A stretch of 64,000 nucleotides of DNA from Gibbula magus. Lineage: Eukaryota > Mollusca > Gastropoda > Trochida > Trochidae. The position numbers were made by a program, and so were the translations under genes. The notes below the pieces were generated by a model. The model was not told where the DNA came from. It was given only the letters and a program-made list of their open reading frames with translations, and made no database searches. Shown one piece after another: positions 22,082 through 34,439 of the stretch. The number at the start of each line of letters is the position of its first letter. The first letter of the stretch is position 1. The stretch is taken from contig OW388300.1 in NCBI GenBank assembly GCA_936450465.1, positions 52,066,551-52,130,550 of the forward strand, given 5' to 3'.

Positions 22082-25000
22082 ATGATGAAGATCGCCATCA
22101 TTGTCTGTTGTCTCATCGCCTTTGTCCTGTCGGAAAAGAGAGTGCTTCTCGGAAATAGTGAGATTTGTTTACATTATTTTATATCAACTTCAAATAAGGT
22201 AAATTTATTCTATTTTCTATAATGATGGTAGCCATTGGCAATTATTATGGCTAGGTTTTTAATTCTGATTGTAGAAAGTTGCCATATTGTTTTGTAGATT
22301 GTGATTGTAGCCAATGAGAAACACGTTGCATGTAATTATGTTTGCTAAATATAGTTAATCTAGGGTTGCTTCAAGAGAAGGCTTCGTCTGCCCGTCCGTT
22401 CATCTGTGATCACATCTTTTCCGGAGCAGAACTCAAAAACAGTTATTCCTAGTTTAACTTGATATGTTGACTTATCGTCATATGTAATTGGGCCTTTTTG
22501 GGGTTTTCAACTTCTGCAGTTTTATGTTCGTGGTTTCCATGAAAACGCAACTTAAACATTCGTTTCCAGTTGAGAACTCGAAAACCGTTAGGCCTAGCTA
22601 ACGAAACTTGGTATGTTTACTTATCATCACATGTTGTTGTGCATTTGCGACCTTATTTTACCCCATGCCTTGCTCTTAACATTTAATTTGGTCAAAGAAG
22701 AAACGTTCCAAAATAGCAGATAGACATCAATGTTAAGCCTTCTGTATAAACAAACCACAGCAGTACTGTGCAAGAGTATGTGTGTTTTCATAGTAAGTAT
22801 GTCTTCATAGATACACTTGTAAGAGTGCTTTAGAAGTACAAGTTGAAAAATCGATAAAATTTGCATAAATTATGCAAATGAGGGTATGGAACATTCAGAA
22901 GGCAGATCATAGTGATTATATGTACCAAATTCCGAAACAATTGAACAAATAGTGTTTGAGTTATGAGTGGAACAATGCGTGTGAAAGACGAAGTGGAAAT
23001 ACTCAGAAAATTTGCATTAATTATGCAAATGAGGGTATGAAACATACAAAGGGTAGATATACACATCATATAGTGATCATATGTTTCAAGTTTTGTAACA
23101 TTTGAACAATTAGTGTCAGTTATGAGCGGAACAGTGTGAATGGCAAAGTAAACGGGAACAGATAAAATTTGCATAAATTATTCAAATGAGGATATGAAAC
23201 ATGCAGAAGGCACATGTACACATCATGGTGATTGTACATATCAAGTTTCGTAAAATTTGAACAACTAGCATCAGATTTATGAGCAGTGTGAATGGCAAAG
23301 TAAAAGGGAACAGATAAAATTTGCATAGATTATTCAAATGAGGATATGAAACATGCAGAAGGCACATGAACACATCATGGTGATTGTACATATCAAGTTT
23401 CGTAAAATTTGAACAACTAGTATCAGATTTATGAGCAGTGTGAATGGCAAAGTAAAAGGGAACAGATAAAATTTGCATAAATTATGCAAATGAGGTTATG
23501 AAACATGCAAAAGGCACATTTACACATCATGGTGATTGTACATATCAAGTTTCGTAAAATTTGAACAACTAGTGTCAGAGTTATGAGCGGAACAAAAACA
23601 TTCCGGGCGTACCCACGGACGGACGTACTGACTGCTATATACCCCCGACTACGTCATAGCGGGGGTATAATTATGTTTACTTACTGATATGTTATATTTT
23701 TCAGTTAGTGTTAATTAGCTTTACTGCACGCACGAGAAACTTAATCATATACTAATTTACAAAGGGTACCTAGATACGCCTTTTGTTAATGGTTTTTGTG
23801 TATCACAGTGGTATGGGGGTCGGTGTATACGTCATCTCGCTTTCGGCATGGCAAAGTATCCGTCCATCCGTCCGTCTTATTGGTGAGCAATAATAGCATG
23901 CATGTACAATCGGCATATTCTCCCGAATGTTGTTGTTTTGTTCAGTTCTATCCAAAAGAGGACGGGGGTATAATAATTTTGTGAAAACATCTTCAAACTG
24001 TAACATGGCTATATTATGGATTCGGGATTCGTTTCCTTACTCTGAGGGTGTGGATTCGAATCCCGCAAGGGACTCTACCCGAAATGAAATGAAAACTTCT
24101 TGTTTCAGTCCTGAGTGGCAGCGAAATACACAAAATGGTGAACTCTATTGTTGAGAAATTTGGCACTAAAGCTACTGAACAGCAGTGTGAGACCGAATGT
24201 CAACTCATCTCTACAAATGCAATCATCGACACGAGTTGTGACTTCATTTGTCTCAAGTATGTATTCATGATACTCGAACATGTATGAATCAACTACACCA
24301 GCGGCTAAAAGAAAGGCTACCACATTTTTCAATAGAGTCAAAAACAAAGTACAGCCCCCGTATAAAGTCAATCTTGAATGTCTTTGATAAGTATATGTTT
24401 CGTAATGAAGTACTGAACATTTCACTCATCATGGTATGATACTTTTATTTGTACGCTTGTTCACACAGTGTGGGGTGCCAACATCGCTATTTCAAGAGGA
24501 GTTTTGGACACACTTGTTTACATTTAAAATTAAAATTTACAAAATTTGGAAATTATGTTAGTAAAAGTTGTTTTCGACATAATGTACCAACTTGGACTCT
24601 AATTAAAAGGAGGGTTCTATCGGGGTATTTTTTGTGGAAACGAAATTCCAGAGGATATTCCCGTTTACACATATATGCTATTAATATATGATTAAAACAT
24701 CGTCAAACTGAAATATATTAATGAAGTTAATACTTTGATGACTTTACATTTCACAACTTGATAAAGACGAGCGCACAATTGTTGAAAAATAAAAACACTG
24801 AGAATTGAAGTCATTCATCGGCACTGCGAGTGAGGAAAACTTCGCTACGGCCTAACAGCATAGTGTTTATTAGTTTTATGATACGTCATTTGTTACTATG
24901 TGAATTTTCTATCAGTGTATATGTTTTATTATTACGAAAAATTAAAATTGGGTAAATTTATAGCGTGTTTTCATTTCAAGAAATGTAAAAAATCCAAGAT

Positions 25001-25965
25001 GGCGGATGCTGCCGATTGATCGGTGATAGAACTTTCCCTTTAAGGCCTCCCCACACCAACACAGCGCTCCCACAGCAAAAAAATCGCGCATGTTATTTTG
25101 TGATTGTTAACCCACACCAACGCAGCGCGCCGACAGCGCGCCAGCAGCAAAATTTCTGAATCGCAAAAAAGTGATTTTTTTCTGCGTGGCGCTTCGACGC
25201 CTCGGGGAATCCCCTACTTTTGACGTCATTTTCGTTCGTCATAAGAAATTCGTGTTGGACAAAATTCTTTACTACAATGCCCAAAACACATATCAATGAA
25301 GAGTTACTAATCATTGAAGTACAAAAACAACCATGGCTATTTGACATAGATTCACCCAAATATAAAGATGTTGAGATGGCGAATAATTCATTGACAGAAA
25401 TAGCAAACAATTTTGAAGCAAGTGGTAGGTACATTTATTGATCAAACTACACAATTATTAATGTTAATGTGACAGTTGTTCTCTGGTCACTCAGCCTTTG
25501 TCACATCCATACGCGAGAACGATTTTACTTTAAAAACAAGATCTCATTGGCCACTTGTTCCTAATCGCTGAATTGGGGTAAAAAAACGCGTGCTACGCGC
25601 TGCGCTGCGTGCTGTTGGGAGCCCTCGTTGACGCTTGGTAATTTAGGGCGTCATAAACGTCGAAAGCGGATAAATTAAGGTTTGCTGGATTCTGAACACA
25701 AGATGTAACTATATTTCAGTCGTATTTATCATTTGTTGATTAAACTATATTGCCTTTTTGTTGGTAGCATTTATTTTGGCTGCTAGTTTATATTTCCAGA
25801 AACAAACAATAACATTCTATTCTTAATTAATATATCATTAAATATTCAAGTGAATATCTCTTTTAACTTACGTTGAAAGTCTTTTCAACACTATTTACCT
25901 TATTTAATGTGTATGCTTTCTTCTGTTGCAGTCTCCAGCAGCTGATACAAAAACTGCATTCGTAA
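22082..25965 (+). CDS. P2: small secreted cysteine-rich protein (three exons, 85 aa)
   Basis: Coding exons are 22082-22157, 24109-24256 and 25932-25965. Exon 1 gives the signal peptide MMKIAIIVCCLIAFVLS plus EKRVLLGN and ends at A|GTGAGA (phase 1). Exon 2 follows TTGTTTCAG and encodes EIHKMVNSIVEKFG, then ATEQQCETEC, LISTN and 'DTSCDFICL', leaving in phase 2 at AA|GTATGT. Exon 3 follows CTTCTGTTGCAG, encodes LQQLIQKLHS and stops at TAA, with AATAAA at 25972-25977. Phases join exactly (76+148+34 = 258 nt). By my count about 41 of 59 residues from exon 2 on match paralogue P3. The framework is C-x3-C-x12-C-x3-C between two predicted amphipathic helices. I do not recognise the family; a secreted helical-hairpin peptide is inferred. 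Intron 1 contains a pearl-like repeat and a SINE fragment; intron 2 contains a MADF/Harbinger-like element. Confidence 0.8.
22370..23668. mobile_element. Pearl-like element with five ~152-bp core repeats
   Basis: Near the left end 'CGTCTGCCCGTCCGTTCATC' precedes tandem units starting at about 22856, 23007, 23164, 23316 and 23468 (periods 151-157 bp). The right end has ACGGACGGACGTAC and the hairpin TATACCCCCGACTACGTCAT followed by AGCGGGGGTATA. Tandem cores next to an ACGG tetramer tract are the described layout of pearl elements of bivalves. Most units contain inverted octamers, ATTTGCAT and ATGCAAAT, separated by about 5 bp. It sits in P2 intron 1. Confidence 0.75.
24029..24078 (+). repeat. 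SINE/tRNA-like box B fragment
   Basis: 'TTACTCTGAGGGTGTGG' and ATTCGAATCCCGC match the 3' half of the tRNA-like repeat at 14625-14705. Confidence 0.6.
25043..25624. mobile_element. Harbinger-like element remnant with a MADF-domain exon
   Basis: The left end 'GGCCTCCCCACACCAACACA' and the right end, read in reverse as 'GGGCTCCCAACAGCACGCAG', are imperfect inverted repeats rich in CAGCGC. Ends of this style and a MADF/Myb-like protein are typical of PIF/Harbinger transposons. No DDE nuclease gene is present, so it is a deletion derivative. It lies in P2 intron 2. Target duplication not identified. Confidence 0.5.
25277..25424 (+). CDS. MADF (Adf-1-like DNA-binding) domain, first exon only
   Basis: From ATG at 25277 the frame reads INEELLIIEVQKQPWLFD, then SPKYKDVEMANNSLTEIA. 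This matches the N-terminal half of MADF domains (acidic start, 'LI..V...P.L(Y/F)D...P.YKD...' and a tryptophan-helix homologue). A donor-like G|GTAGGT follows at 25425, and without splicing the frame ends at TGA 25439-25441. MADF proteins bind DNA; in Harbinger elements a Myb/MADF protein partners the transposase. No second exon was found, so it is probably inactive. Confidence 0.55.
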
Positions 25966-26548
25966 ATCATTAATAAAGAGTTATCTGTCTTTAAAGGTGT
26001 TGATTTAGTAATGGCAAATGCCAGTAAACATGTGGAATATGTAAGGTATGCTGTGAGAGGTAACACTATTTTATCTACATGTTTACTGAGCATTGCGTTA
26101 TGGACATGCAGTTGCTAGAGATTCATGTTTCACTTACCAACATTATTAAATTTCATGATCTAGCAAACTTCGTTATTCATTATCACTTTGCTTGCTGTAA
26201 ACACCTACAATATTCCAAATAGAAAGTCAACATATTCACGTGTTGCACATTTGTGATCCTATATAAAGTGTCAAGTAAAAAGTACAGTCCAAAGGAAATC
26301 CATGAGGATATGTCATAAACATAAGGTGACTCAAAGGGGCAGAGTAAGATCCGATGATGAGCAACGCCCTGGTCGTACAATGGATGTCACCACAGAGGGA
26401 ATTGTTTTTAAACATTAACGCTGTGCTTGATACAATAATGCAAGACAGGTGTGTGACCATTATATACTTAGCAGCTCTCGCCACATAAGTTAACATCGGC
26501 TGAAATATGAATTTATGAAATATGAATGAGCATTTACATAGATAGTAG

Positions 26549-26675
26549 TGTATGGGTGTTTTCATATCACATTCTGTATCGGCCCGAGACCCCAATATCA
26601 GCCCGAGAGCTTTAGCTAGAGGGCTAATATTGGTCGAGGGCTGATACAGGATGTGATATGAAAACACCCATATCA
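26549..26675. repeat. Long hairpin with ~60-bp arms
   Basis: 'GTATGGGTGTTTTCATATCA' at the left returns as 'TGATATGAAAACACCCATA' at the right, with further pairing through 'GGCCCGAGACCCCAATATCA' and 'CTAATATTGGTCGAGGGC'. Only its right half recurs at 31195, at the start of the duplicated segment. Confidence 0.85.
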
Positions 26676-28641
26676 TACTATGGTTATCATATACACTTAC
26701 GCAAAAAAAAATAATAAACTTTAATTCCTGAATCTATTAATTATCACAACACACCGTAGCTCACTCAGAAAATGTTCTCATGTAACATGTGTTTTTACCT
26801 TACGGTGTCTGGGTTTCACATTTGCTCTGTACCCATTTTGTTTTTTTCCAAGTATATCTATACCTCATTTCTACGGCAACTGCTGATTCAATCATCAATG
26901 ATGGTGTCAAACTCACAAATCTACGGTCTGCAAATTACTGCGGCGTTTTTTCAGCGATGTCTGCCATGTTAAACGTCAACCTCGTCCCCAGGACAAACTC
27001 CTCACTGTGCTATTACGTCTCTCCTGCGTCAAACCTTTATCTATGAGAGACATAATAGCACTGTGAGGAATTTAGTTGAACGTATGCTGTGCAAAGGGAG
27101 ATAACTCTAAATGCCTCGCAACTTTGATCTATTTGTCTCGTACGTTACATAGGGTTCGAGGTTCAAGTCCCTTGACGACGGGCTGATACAGGTTTTTGCC
27201 CTTGACGATGGGCTGATACAGGTTATCTGCCCGCCGGGCTGATACAGGGTGTTTCGAATAGACTCTATCATACATGCAAAATCTTCGTATATATAAGCAA
27301 GTTTATGATAAATATGAATAAGATATCGGCACGTTGGGTCTCTAGAATGTTATCCAAAGACCAAAAGCGAAAACATGTCATTGGTAGTCAGCAACGTCTT
27401 GACGAATACCCTGCAGACTAAGATTCATTTATGTCGTTACTGATGATATTACCTGGGTTCACACGTTTGATGCTAAGGCAAAATGCCAAAGCAAGAACTG
27501 AAAAAAACACGTTACGTCAACCGACCCCCAAAATTTCAAAACATGTTCCTCCAATGGTAAGATCCTGGTATCCGTTTTCTGGGACCCACAGGGTGTAACT
27601 GATTGTGTGAAGAAGGGTTCTACAATCAATGGTGTGTGATACGCAAATGATCTGTGGCATTTACGGGAAAACATCAGGGAAACGAAGTGGTAAACTGCGT
27701 CAAGACAATGGCCCTGTGTACATCGACCAGGTTCAAGTCAGTGCTGCACAGGTCTGTCTGTTCCGGATTCTTCCCCACCCTGTCCATTCTCCAGATCTAG
27801 CCCTCTCAGACTTCATTCTCTTCCCTCAACTGAAATCTGAGTTCCATGACCATAAATTTGAATCCGACGAGAATGTTACTGCTGCCCTAGAGGGATTTTA
27901 GGTGGTTTCATTTGAGTTAAAATGAAACACAATGGCCAGGAGGTTATGTCGAATTAAAGGTCGTAAACATTTGATAGTTTTGTTTAATCTGCTATCTCGT
28001 AAATCGGATGGGACTGTTCTTTGTTTTCCTTGGAAGTAGTCAGGTCTGTATATGTTAATTATGCCGTCAACCCCCACAAAATAGCTACAAAAGGTTTCTC
28101 AACTGATTATGGTAGGGTTTGGTGTATCTTTTAACATACTAAAGGTTTACCAACCAAAGGACACCCGAGATAGTGGTTTGTTTACAAGATGGCTTCCCTG
28201 ATGGCCGCCAAAAGCTCTTACTGATCATGACTCTGTAATTATCAACTCAAATGTGATGATCTTGGTGATCTTGGGGGCAAATAACATATTTAGATAATAA
28301 AAAATGATGTTCAACTATTATTGACAACACAAAAATTCAAGATGGCGTCAAAAATGGCCGCCAACACCTAAAAAAATTCCCGAGTACACAGAATTTGTTT
28401 TGCACCCCCATTTCACCAGTTTTCTACACGACCTGGAACCACCTGGAATATTTATCCATATTTATACATCAATGATACAAGATACCAATGTTCTTCATTT
28501 TGGTACCACCCAAAATCCCGAGAGTTAGAAGCATTTTGCTCTGCAGCTTTACACCCGTTGTCCAAACACTTGAATGGTTGGTGGCCCTATTTGTGTGCTG
28601 AATAAGAGTATACTGTGTTGGTGGAAACAAATGCATCTGTT
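26605..28641 (+). repeat. 2-kb duplicated segment, copy 1
   Basis: Nearly identical, in the same orientation, to 31195-33222, with a few small indels and substitutions. Contents in order: half hairpin, an inverted pair around 'CTCACTGTGCTATTA' (about 27000-27065), four 'GGGCTGATACAGG' motifs, a dead mariner transposase, and a repeat with 'CAAGATGGC' and 'ATGGCCGCCAA' words. Confidence 0.95.
27314..27901 (+). pseudogene. Mariner transposase pseudogene, copy 1
   Basis: The N-terminal frame reads NKISARWVSRMLSKDQKRKH, a mariner hallmark, then hits a TAA in 'DEYPAD*DSF' at 27419-27421. The first catalytic aspartate block (VTDDITWVHTFDAKAK) is in a second frame. The second and third catalytic motifs, 'LRQDNGPVYIDQ' and 'HSPDLALSDFILFPQLK', are in a third, spaced as in DD34D transposases. 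At least two frameshifts and one stop make it inactive. Confidence 0.85.
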
Positions 28642-31194
28642 TCGTATGGAAGGGAATTTGTGCCAAAAATGAAGACATGTTGACTTGTAACTTGTAAAGT
28701 GTAACATGTCGTTCTCAACCATACAAGTCTCGAAAAGACAAGCCCAATCATGCAAAACTAACATTTTAATTCTGTCAATCGTAACTTCGCATTCTCAACT
28801 TTACAAAGTTGAAATGTAATTCTAGAAATCGTCAAAGTCGAAAAGTCAACTTGTTATTTTTAATTATTAAATCTAAATAATATGCACATTTTGTAATGTT
28901 ACAAGTTACGTTTGACAAATGAAAAATGGAAAATGAGGAGTTGCAATGTCAGCTTTGTAAAAAGGACTTTTGAATTTCGAGACTGACACGACTTGCATAG
29001 TTGCGAATGCAATGTTTCAAATTACATCTCTACATGAATTCGCATTGACCATATTTGGAAGTTTCCCGAACATTACCGATGTTTTCTGATGACGAGAGGC
29101 ATTTGCGAAAAAACGAGATCTCTCTTGCCGCTGTCCCAGATGGGGAATCCCTTAGTCTATTTTGAGCCCAACGCTGGACGAATTGACCACGCCCCCTGAA
29201 AACCAGGGGACGTAACTCTTGTTATGTCCTACAAACAAACGCACATTGTTAGTTCAGTGAATCACGGAGCGCTACTGTCACTTACATTCCGTTTGATAGT
29301 GTCGCTTAGTAATTTACTGCCAAACGAAAATACCAATTGAAAACTAATTCTTAGGTATTCTAATTATTATTTCAATAAATGTTAAGGACATTTGACAAAC
29401 AATTATTTTTTTTGCAACGCAAAACGAATGCGGAAGAATGTAAATGTGGGATGACACTGTCAGACATAAAGGATCACAAAGCTTGAACGGCATTGAAGCT
29501 ATGATAAATGTATCCGATCCGTTATCATAAAACTTATTTCACTTACATATAAAACTACAGATTTACAAACCATATATAGACATCCTACATCCGAAAAAAA
29601 TAATTACTTTCTGTGCGTTCATTTACACATTATCTTCTCTCAGTTCAATCATGTCAACATTCACTTTTTAATACTCCAATTTTACATTATTCAGTATAGT
29701 CTTTTGCATTCTTTTGTTCTTTAGCTGAGTTTAATTTATCTTTTTTAATCATTTTTCCTCAACTAGTTTAAATTATTTGTTGGTTTTGAATATGTTAATT
29801 TATCTATTTTCATTTACTTATCAAGCAAACTATATTTTTAGTAATTGAAGCAGTGAAAAGTGTATTGTTGTGGGACAGAAATATATTTGTCCATGATTAA
29901 TATGTCCATTAATTCTATATAAATAATCAAATTACTGAATTCAATTATGAAATGTAAATCATAAGCCTAGATCTGTTGTTTCAAATTTTAAACAACAAGC
30001 ATTCAACTTCTACATGCCAAAATATGAAAATAATTATGAATATAGAATGCAAACTGAAAATAGAATTGTATCACTGGTAATTTCAAAAATATAATTGCAC
30101 TGTTGAATTTAAAAAATTAATCGACTGTAACATATACAGGATATAATTTTTGTTTTTTAAAAACGTACAATTTCACTAAAATGGCCATTCATGAATACAT
30201 TGACATGCGTATTGTTTTCAATAAATCAAATATGTGTTTTATTAATTCATATATGAAACGATGATAATTTTTATTTAGATAATAGTTACGATAATTTATG
30301 TTTTACAACAATATGTCTTACCTAAACATACGTCTCTGTCGTGTCTATTAACACTTTTGTTTGTTAGTCATTACTGTAACAAACTCATTGTAGTAGAAAT
30401 ATATATCAAATTATTAATTTAAAAGTTCAAAGAAAAGAAATGTTAATTCAATTAATGTGTTGTCAAGGAAAAACACAACAATCCGACTAGAAGTTGCAGA
30501 ATGGGCTTCTTTAAACACATATTTCAAGGATTAGTGTGTTTGAAAAGTCCAGAAACTGTACTAAGAGTGTGACATTTTAGATGTTCAGTATATATTTATA
30601 AATAGAGCGATCTAACAAGAGAGCTACTGAAAATGAAAATAACTCATTCAAATATTTGTTCTTTCTGTAAATCTGAACCAGAAAATTTCCAATATGTTTT
30701 CATAAATGTAATCAGGTAAATGAATTTTGGGGGGATCGAAAGTTCCATGAATAATCGTCTTTTATCACCCAAAACTGGCCCCCTAAGTAGATGGTGCTTG
30801 TGTGAGATCAAGCGATATCGACAAGCGATATCTACATTATACATGTAGAGAACGCTAAAATCAAATCTTCATAATCCTATTATATAACTAGTTAATGACA
30901 GTTAATTTGTAACTTTAATGAACTTGTGTTGATATATTTGATATCAGAACACACTTGAAATTCTCGATATATACTCTGATATTATCATATCATTACAGTA
31001 CCTCCAAAACATTAAAATATCCATAGAAAGTGTCGTAAATATTGTCAAGGATGTATCTAATGTTGCAAACATTATTCGCTCGTATATTAAAAACAACGCC
31101 TTCTTTCCATGCGAAATGGGATTTTTTTAACAATATTTCCAGGTTTAAAAATTATTTCTTAGCTCTGCACATCCTTTATGTGTGTTTCACTTTT
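28642..31194. other. No gene seen between the two duplicated segments
   Basis: Strongly AT-rich, particularly 29340-30640. I see no coding exon, no RNA gene and no obvious tandem structure. Confidence 0.5.
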
Positions 31195-33222
31195 GAGAGC
31201 TTTAGCTCGAGGGCTAATATTGGTCGAGGGCTGATACAGGATGTGATATGAAAACACCCATATCATACTCTGGTTATCATATACACTTACGAAAAAAAAT
31301 TTAACTTTAATTCCTGAATCTATTAATTATCACAACACACCGTAGCTCACTCAGAAAATGTTCTCATGTAACATGTGTTTTTACCTTACGTGTCTGGGTT
31401 TCACATTTGCTCTGTACCCATTTTGTTTTTTTCCAAGTATATCTATACCTCATTTCTACGGCAACTGCTGATTCAATGATGGTGTCAAACTCACAAATCT
31501 ACGGTCTGCAAATTACTGCGGCGTTTTTTCAGCGATGTCTGCCATGTTAAACGTCAACCTCGTCCCCAGGACAAACTCCTCACTGTGCTATTATGTCTCT
31601 CCTGCGTCAAACCTTTATCTATGAGAGACATAATAGCACTGTGAGGAATTTAGTTGAACGTATGCTGTGCAGAGGGAGATAACTCTAAATGCCTCGCAAC
31701 TTTGATCTATTTGTCTCGTACGTTACATAGGGTTCGAGGTTCAAGTCCCTTGACGACGGGCTGATACAGGTTTTTGCCCTTGACGATGGGCTGATACAGG
31801 TTATCTGCCCGCCGGGCTGATACAGGGTGTTTCGAAGAGGCTCTATCATACATGCAAAATCTTCGTATATATAAGCAAGTATATGATAAATATGAATAAG
31901 ATATCGGCACGTTGGGTCTCTAGAATGTCATCCAAAGACCAAAAGCGAAAACATGTCATTGGTAGTCAGCAACGTCTTGACGAATACCCTGCAGACCAAG
32001 ATTCATTTATGTCGTTACTGATGATATTACCTGGGTTCACACGTTTGATGCTAAGGCAAAATGCCAAAGCAAGCACTGAAAAAAACACGCTACGTCAACC
32101 GACCCCCAAAATTTCAAAACATGTTCCTCCAATGGTAAGATCCTGGTATCCGTTTTCTGGGACCCACAGGGTGTAACTGATTGTGTGAAGAAGGGTTCTA
32201 CAATCAATGGTGTGTTATACGCAAATGATCTGTGGCATTTACGGGAAAACATCAGGGAAACGAAGTGGTAAACTGCGTCAAGACAATGGCCCTGTGTACA
32301 TCGACCAGGTTCAAGTCAGTGCTGCACAGGTCTGTCTGTTCCGGATTCTTCCCCACCCTGTCCATTCTCCAGATCTAGCCCTCTCAGACTTCATTATCTT
32401 CCCTCAAGTCAACTGAAATCTGAGTTCCATGACCATAAATTTGAAACCGACGAGAATGTTACTGCTGCCCTAGAGGGATTTTTAGGTGGTTTCATTTGAG
32501 TTTAAATGAAACACAATGGCCAGGAGGTCGAATTAAAGGTCGTAAACATTTGATAGTTTTGTTTAATCTGCTATCTCGTAAATCGGATGGGACTGTTCTT
32601 TTTTTCCCTTGGAAGTAGTCAGGTCTGTATATGTTAATTATGCCGTCAACCCCCACAAAATAGCTACAAAAGGTTTCTCAACTGATTCTGGTAGGGTTTG
32701 GTGTACCTTTTAACATACTAAAGGTTTACCAACCAAAGGACACCCGAGATAGTGGTTTGTTTTCAAGATGGCTTCCCTGATGGCCGCCAAAAGCTCTTAC
32801 TGATCATGACTCTGTAATTATCAACTCAAATGTGATGATCTTGGTGATCTTGGGGGCAAATAACATATTTAGAAAATAAAAAATGATGTTCGACTATTAT
32901 TGACAACACAAAAATCCTAGATGGCGTCAAAAATGGCCGCCAACACCTAAAAAAATTCCCGAGGACACAGAATTTGTTTTGCACCCACATTTCACCAGTT
33001 TTCTACACGACCTGGACACACCTGCAATATATTTATCCATATTTATACATCAATGATACAAGATACCAATGTTCTTCATTTTGGTACCACCTAAAATCCC
33101 GAGAGTTAGAAGCATTTTGCTCTGCAGCTATACACCCTTTGTCCAAACACTTGCTTTGTTGGTGGCCCTATTTGTGTGCTGAATAAGAGCATACTGTGTT
33201 GGTGGAAACAAATGCATCTGTT
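31195..33222 (+). repeat. 2-kb duplicated segment, copy 2
   Basis: Direct copy of 26605-28641. It begins abruptly in the middle of the hairpin ('GAGAGCTTTAGCT') and ends at 'AAATGCATCTGTT'. Differences from copy 1 are scattered single-base changes and short indels. Confidence 0.95.
31892..32495 (+). pseudogene. Mariner transposase pseudogene, copy 2
   Basis: Same disabled gene as at 27314. It keeps CAA where copy 1 has the stop TAA in 'DEYPADQDSF', so its first frame runs to 32176. It still has the shared frameshifts before the catalytic blocks, plus a 4-base insertion (TCAA) near 32405. Confidence 0.85.
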
Positions 33223-34430
33223 GCATCGTGTGATTCTTATTGGCAGACTAAGTCTTGTTTAGCGTTCACCGTGGAAGGTGATGTGGTGTGGTCATAGATG
33301 ATACACACAACTCTTTTTATGTGAGAAAACCATCTCTGTCAATCAGCTGGAAAGGAAGGCTGCTTCGGAGAATAAAAACTTCTATTACTTTGGGATAGGC
33401 TTGCCAAGTCTGCAATGATATTTTCTTTCGTGTCACTTCGGCAAATGCATGGAGAAAAGAAAGAGCTAATGCACAAGTGTCTCAAAACTCTTGATGAATG
33501 GCATTCACATTATATAATGTATAGTTCTTGCCGTTACCAATGGATTTTATTTTTGGTTGATTTGTTTCAGCTCAGAGTATACTCCAACAAGACCCAGGAA
33601 CACAACATCTGTATCCACTTGAAAGCACCTTGTACATGGTCATTGCCGGTCTGACAAACTTGTTGATTCACGGCCATTGACAAACACTGTTCTCCCTAAT
33701 GTTATGTGCACGTCTTTACCTGCCTCAAACGTGTTTGTTTTGACACTATCTGTTAGTACTTCAAAAAGTTATTGTTTGTTCATCGAGTCTTCCATCTAGT
33801 CAAAATTCTGTGGTAGTTTGTTTTGTTTGGACACCTTGCTTCTTGATCATTTGTCTCTTTTATCTCTGGTTAAAGGCTCGAGACTTCTTTCTTGTAGCGT
33901 TCCCAGGCAATGTCTATCCTTGAACAGTCAGTAATACTCTGTTTACATGCAACCGTATACATACGTATGTATTCATACTCATGTATATATATCTGCTCCT
34001 GGGATGTATTTTGTGTATATTAACGCAATTACATACGTGTGTAAATATACACTCTGGAGGTCATGTAAAAGTATATTTGCATATATGTATGTCTGCACAT
34101 GTGAATAGTTGTGTCATGTAAACGCTTCTCTGCAAATACACATGTGAATATATTTTGTACACGCTATCGTTCTTCAAAGTGACAAAACTATTCATGTACT
34201 CAAAATAAAATAGAGTCAGCGGATCTGTATCTCATCAAGCTTGAAATAATAAAGAATATAAGGTTGACAATTGTAATTTTCCAATAGTGGTCAGATGCTT
34301 AACAGATGTACAATATATAAAACCACATTCTTGAAAAAATAAAAACATCCATATAACCGTAACCATAAAACCAAATTACAATTCCCATTCCCAAGAGATT
34401 ACACCTTTCTTGTTGCTAGTGCATTAGTTT
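33223..34430. other. No gene seen
   Basis: No supported gene. 33950-34200 is rich in alternating ATGTATAC-like words (low complexity). Confidence 0.5.
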
Positions 34431-34439
34431 TTTAGAAGT

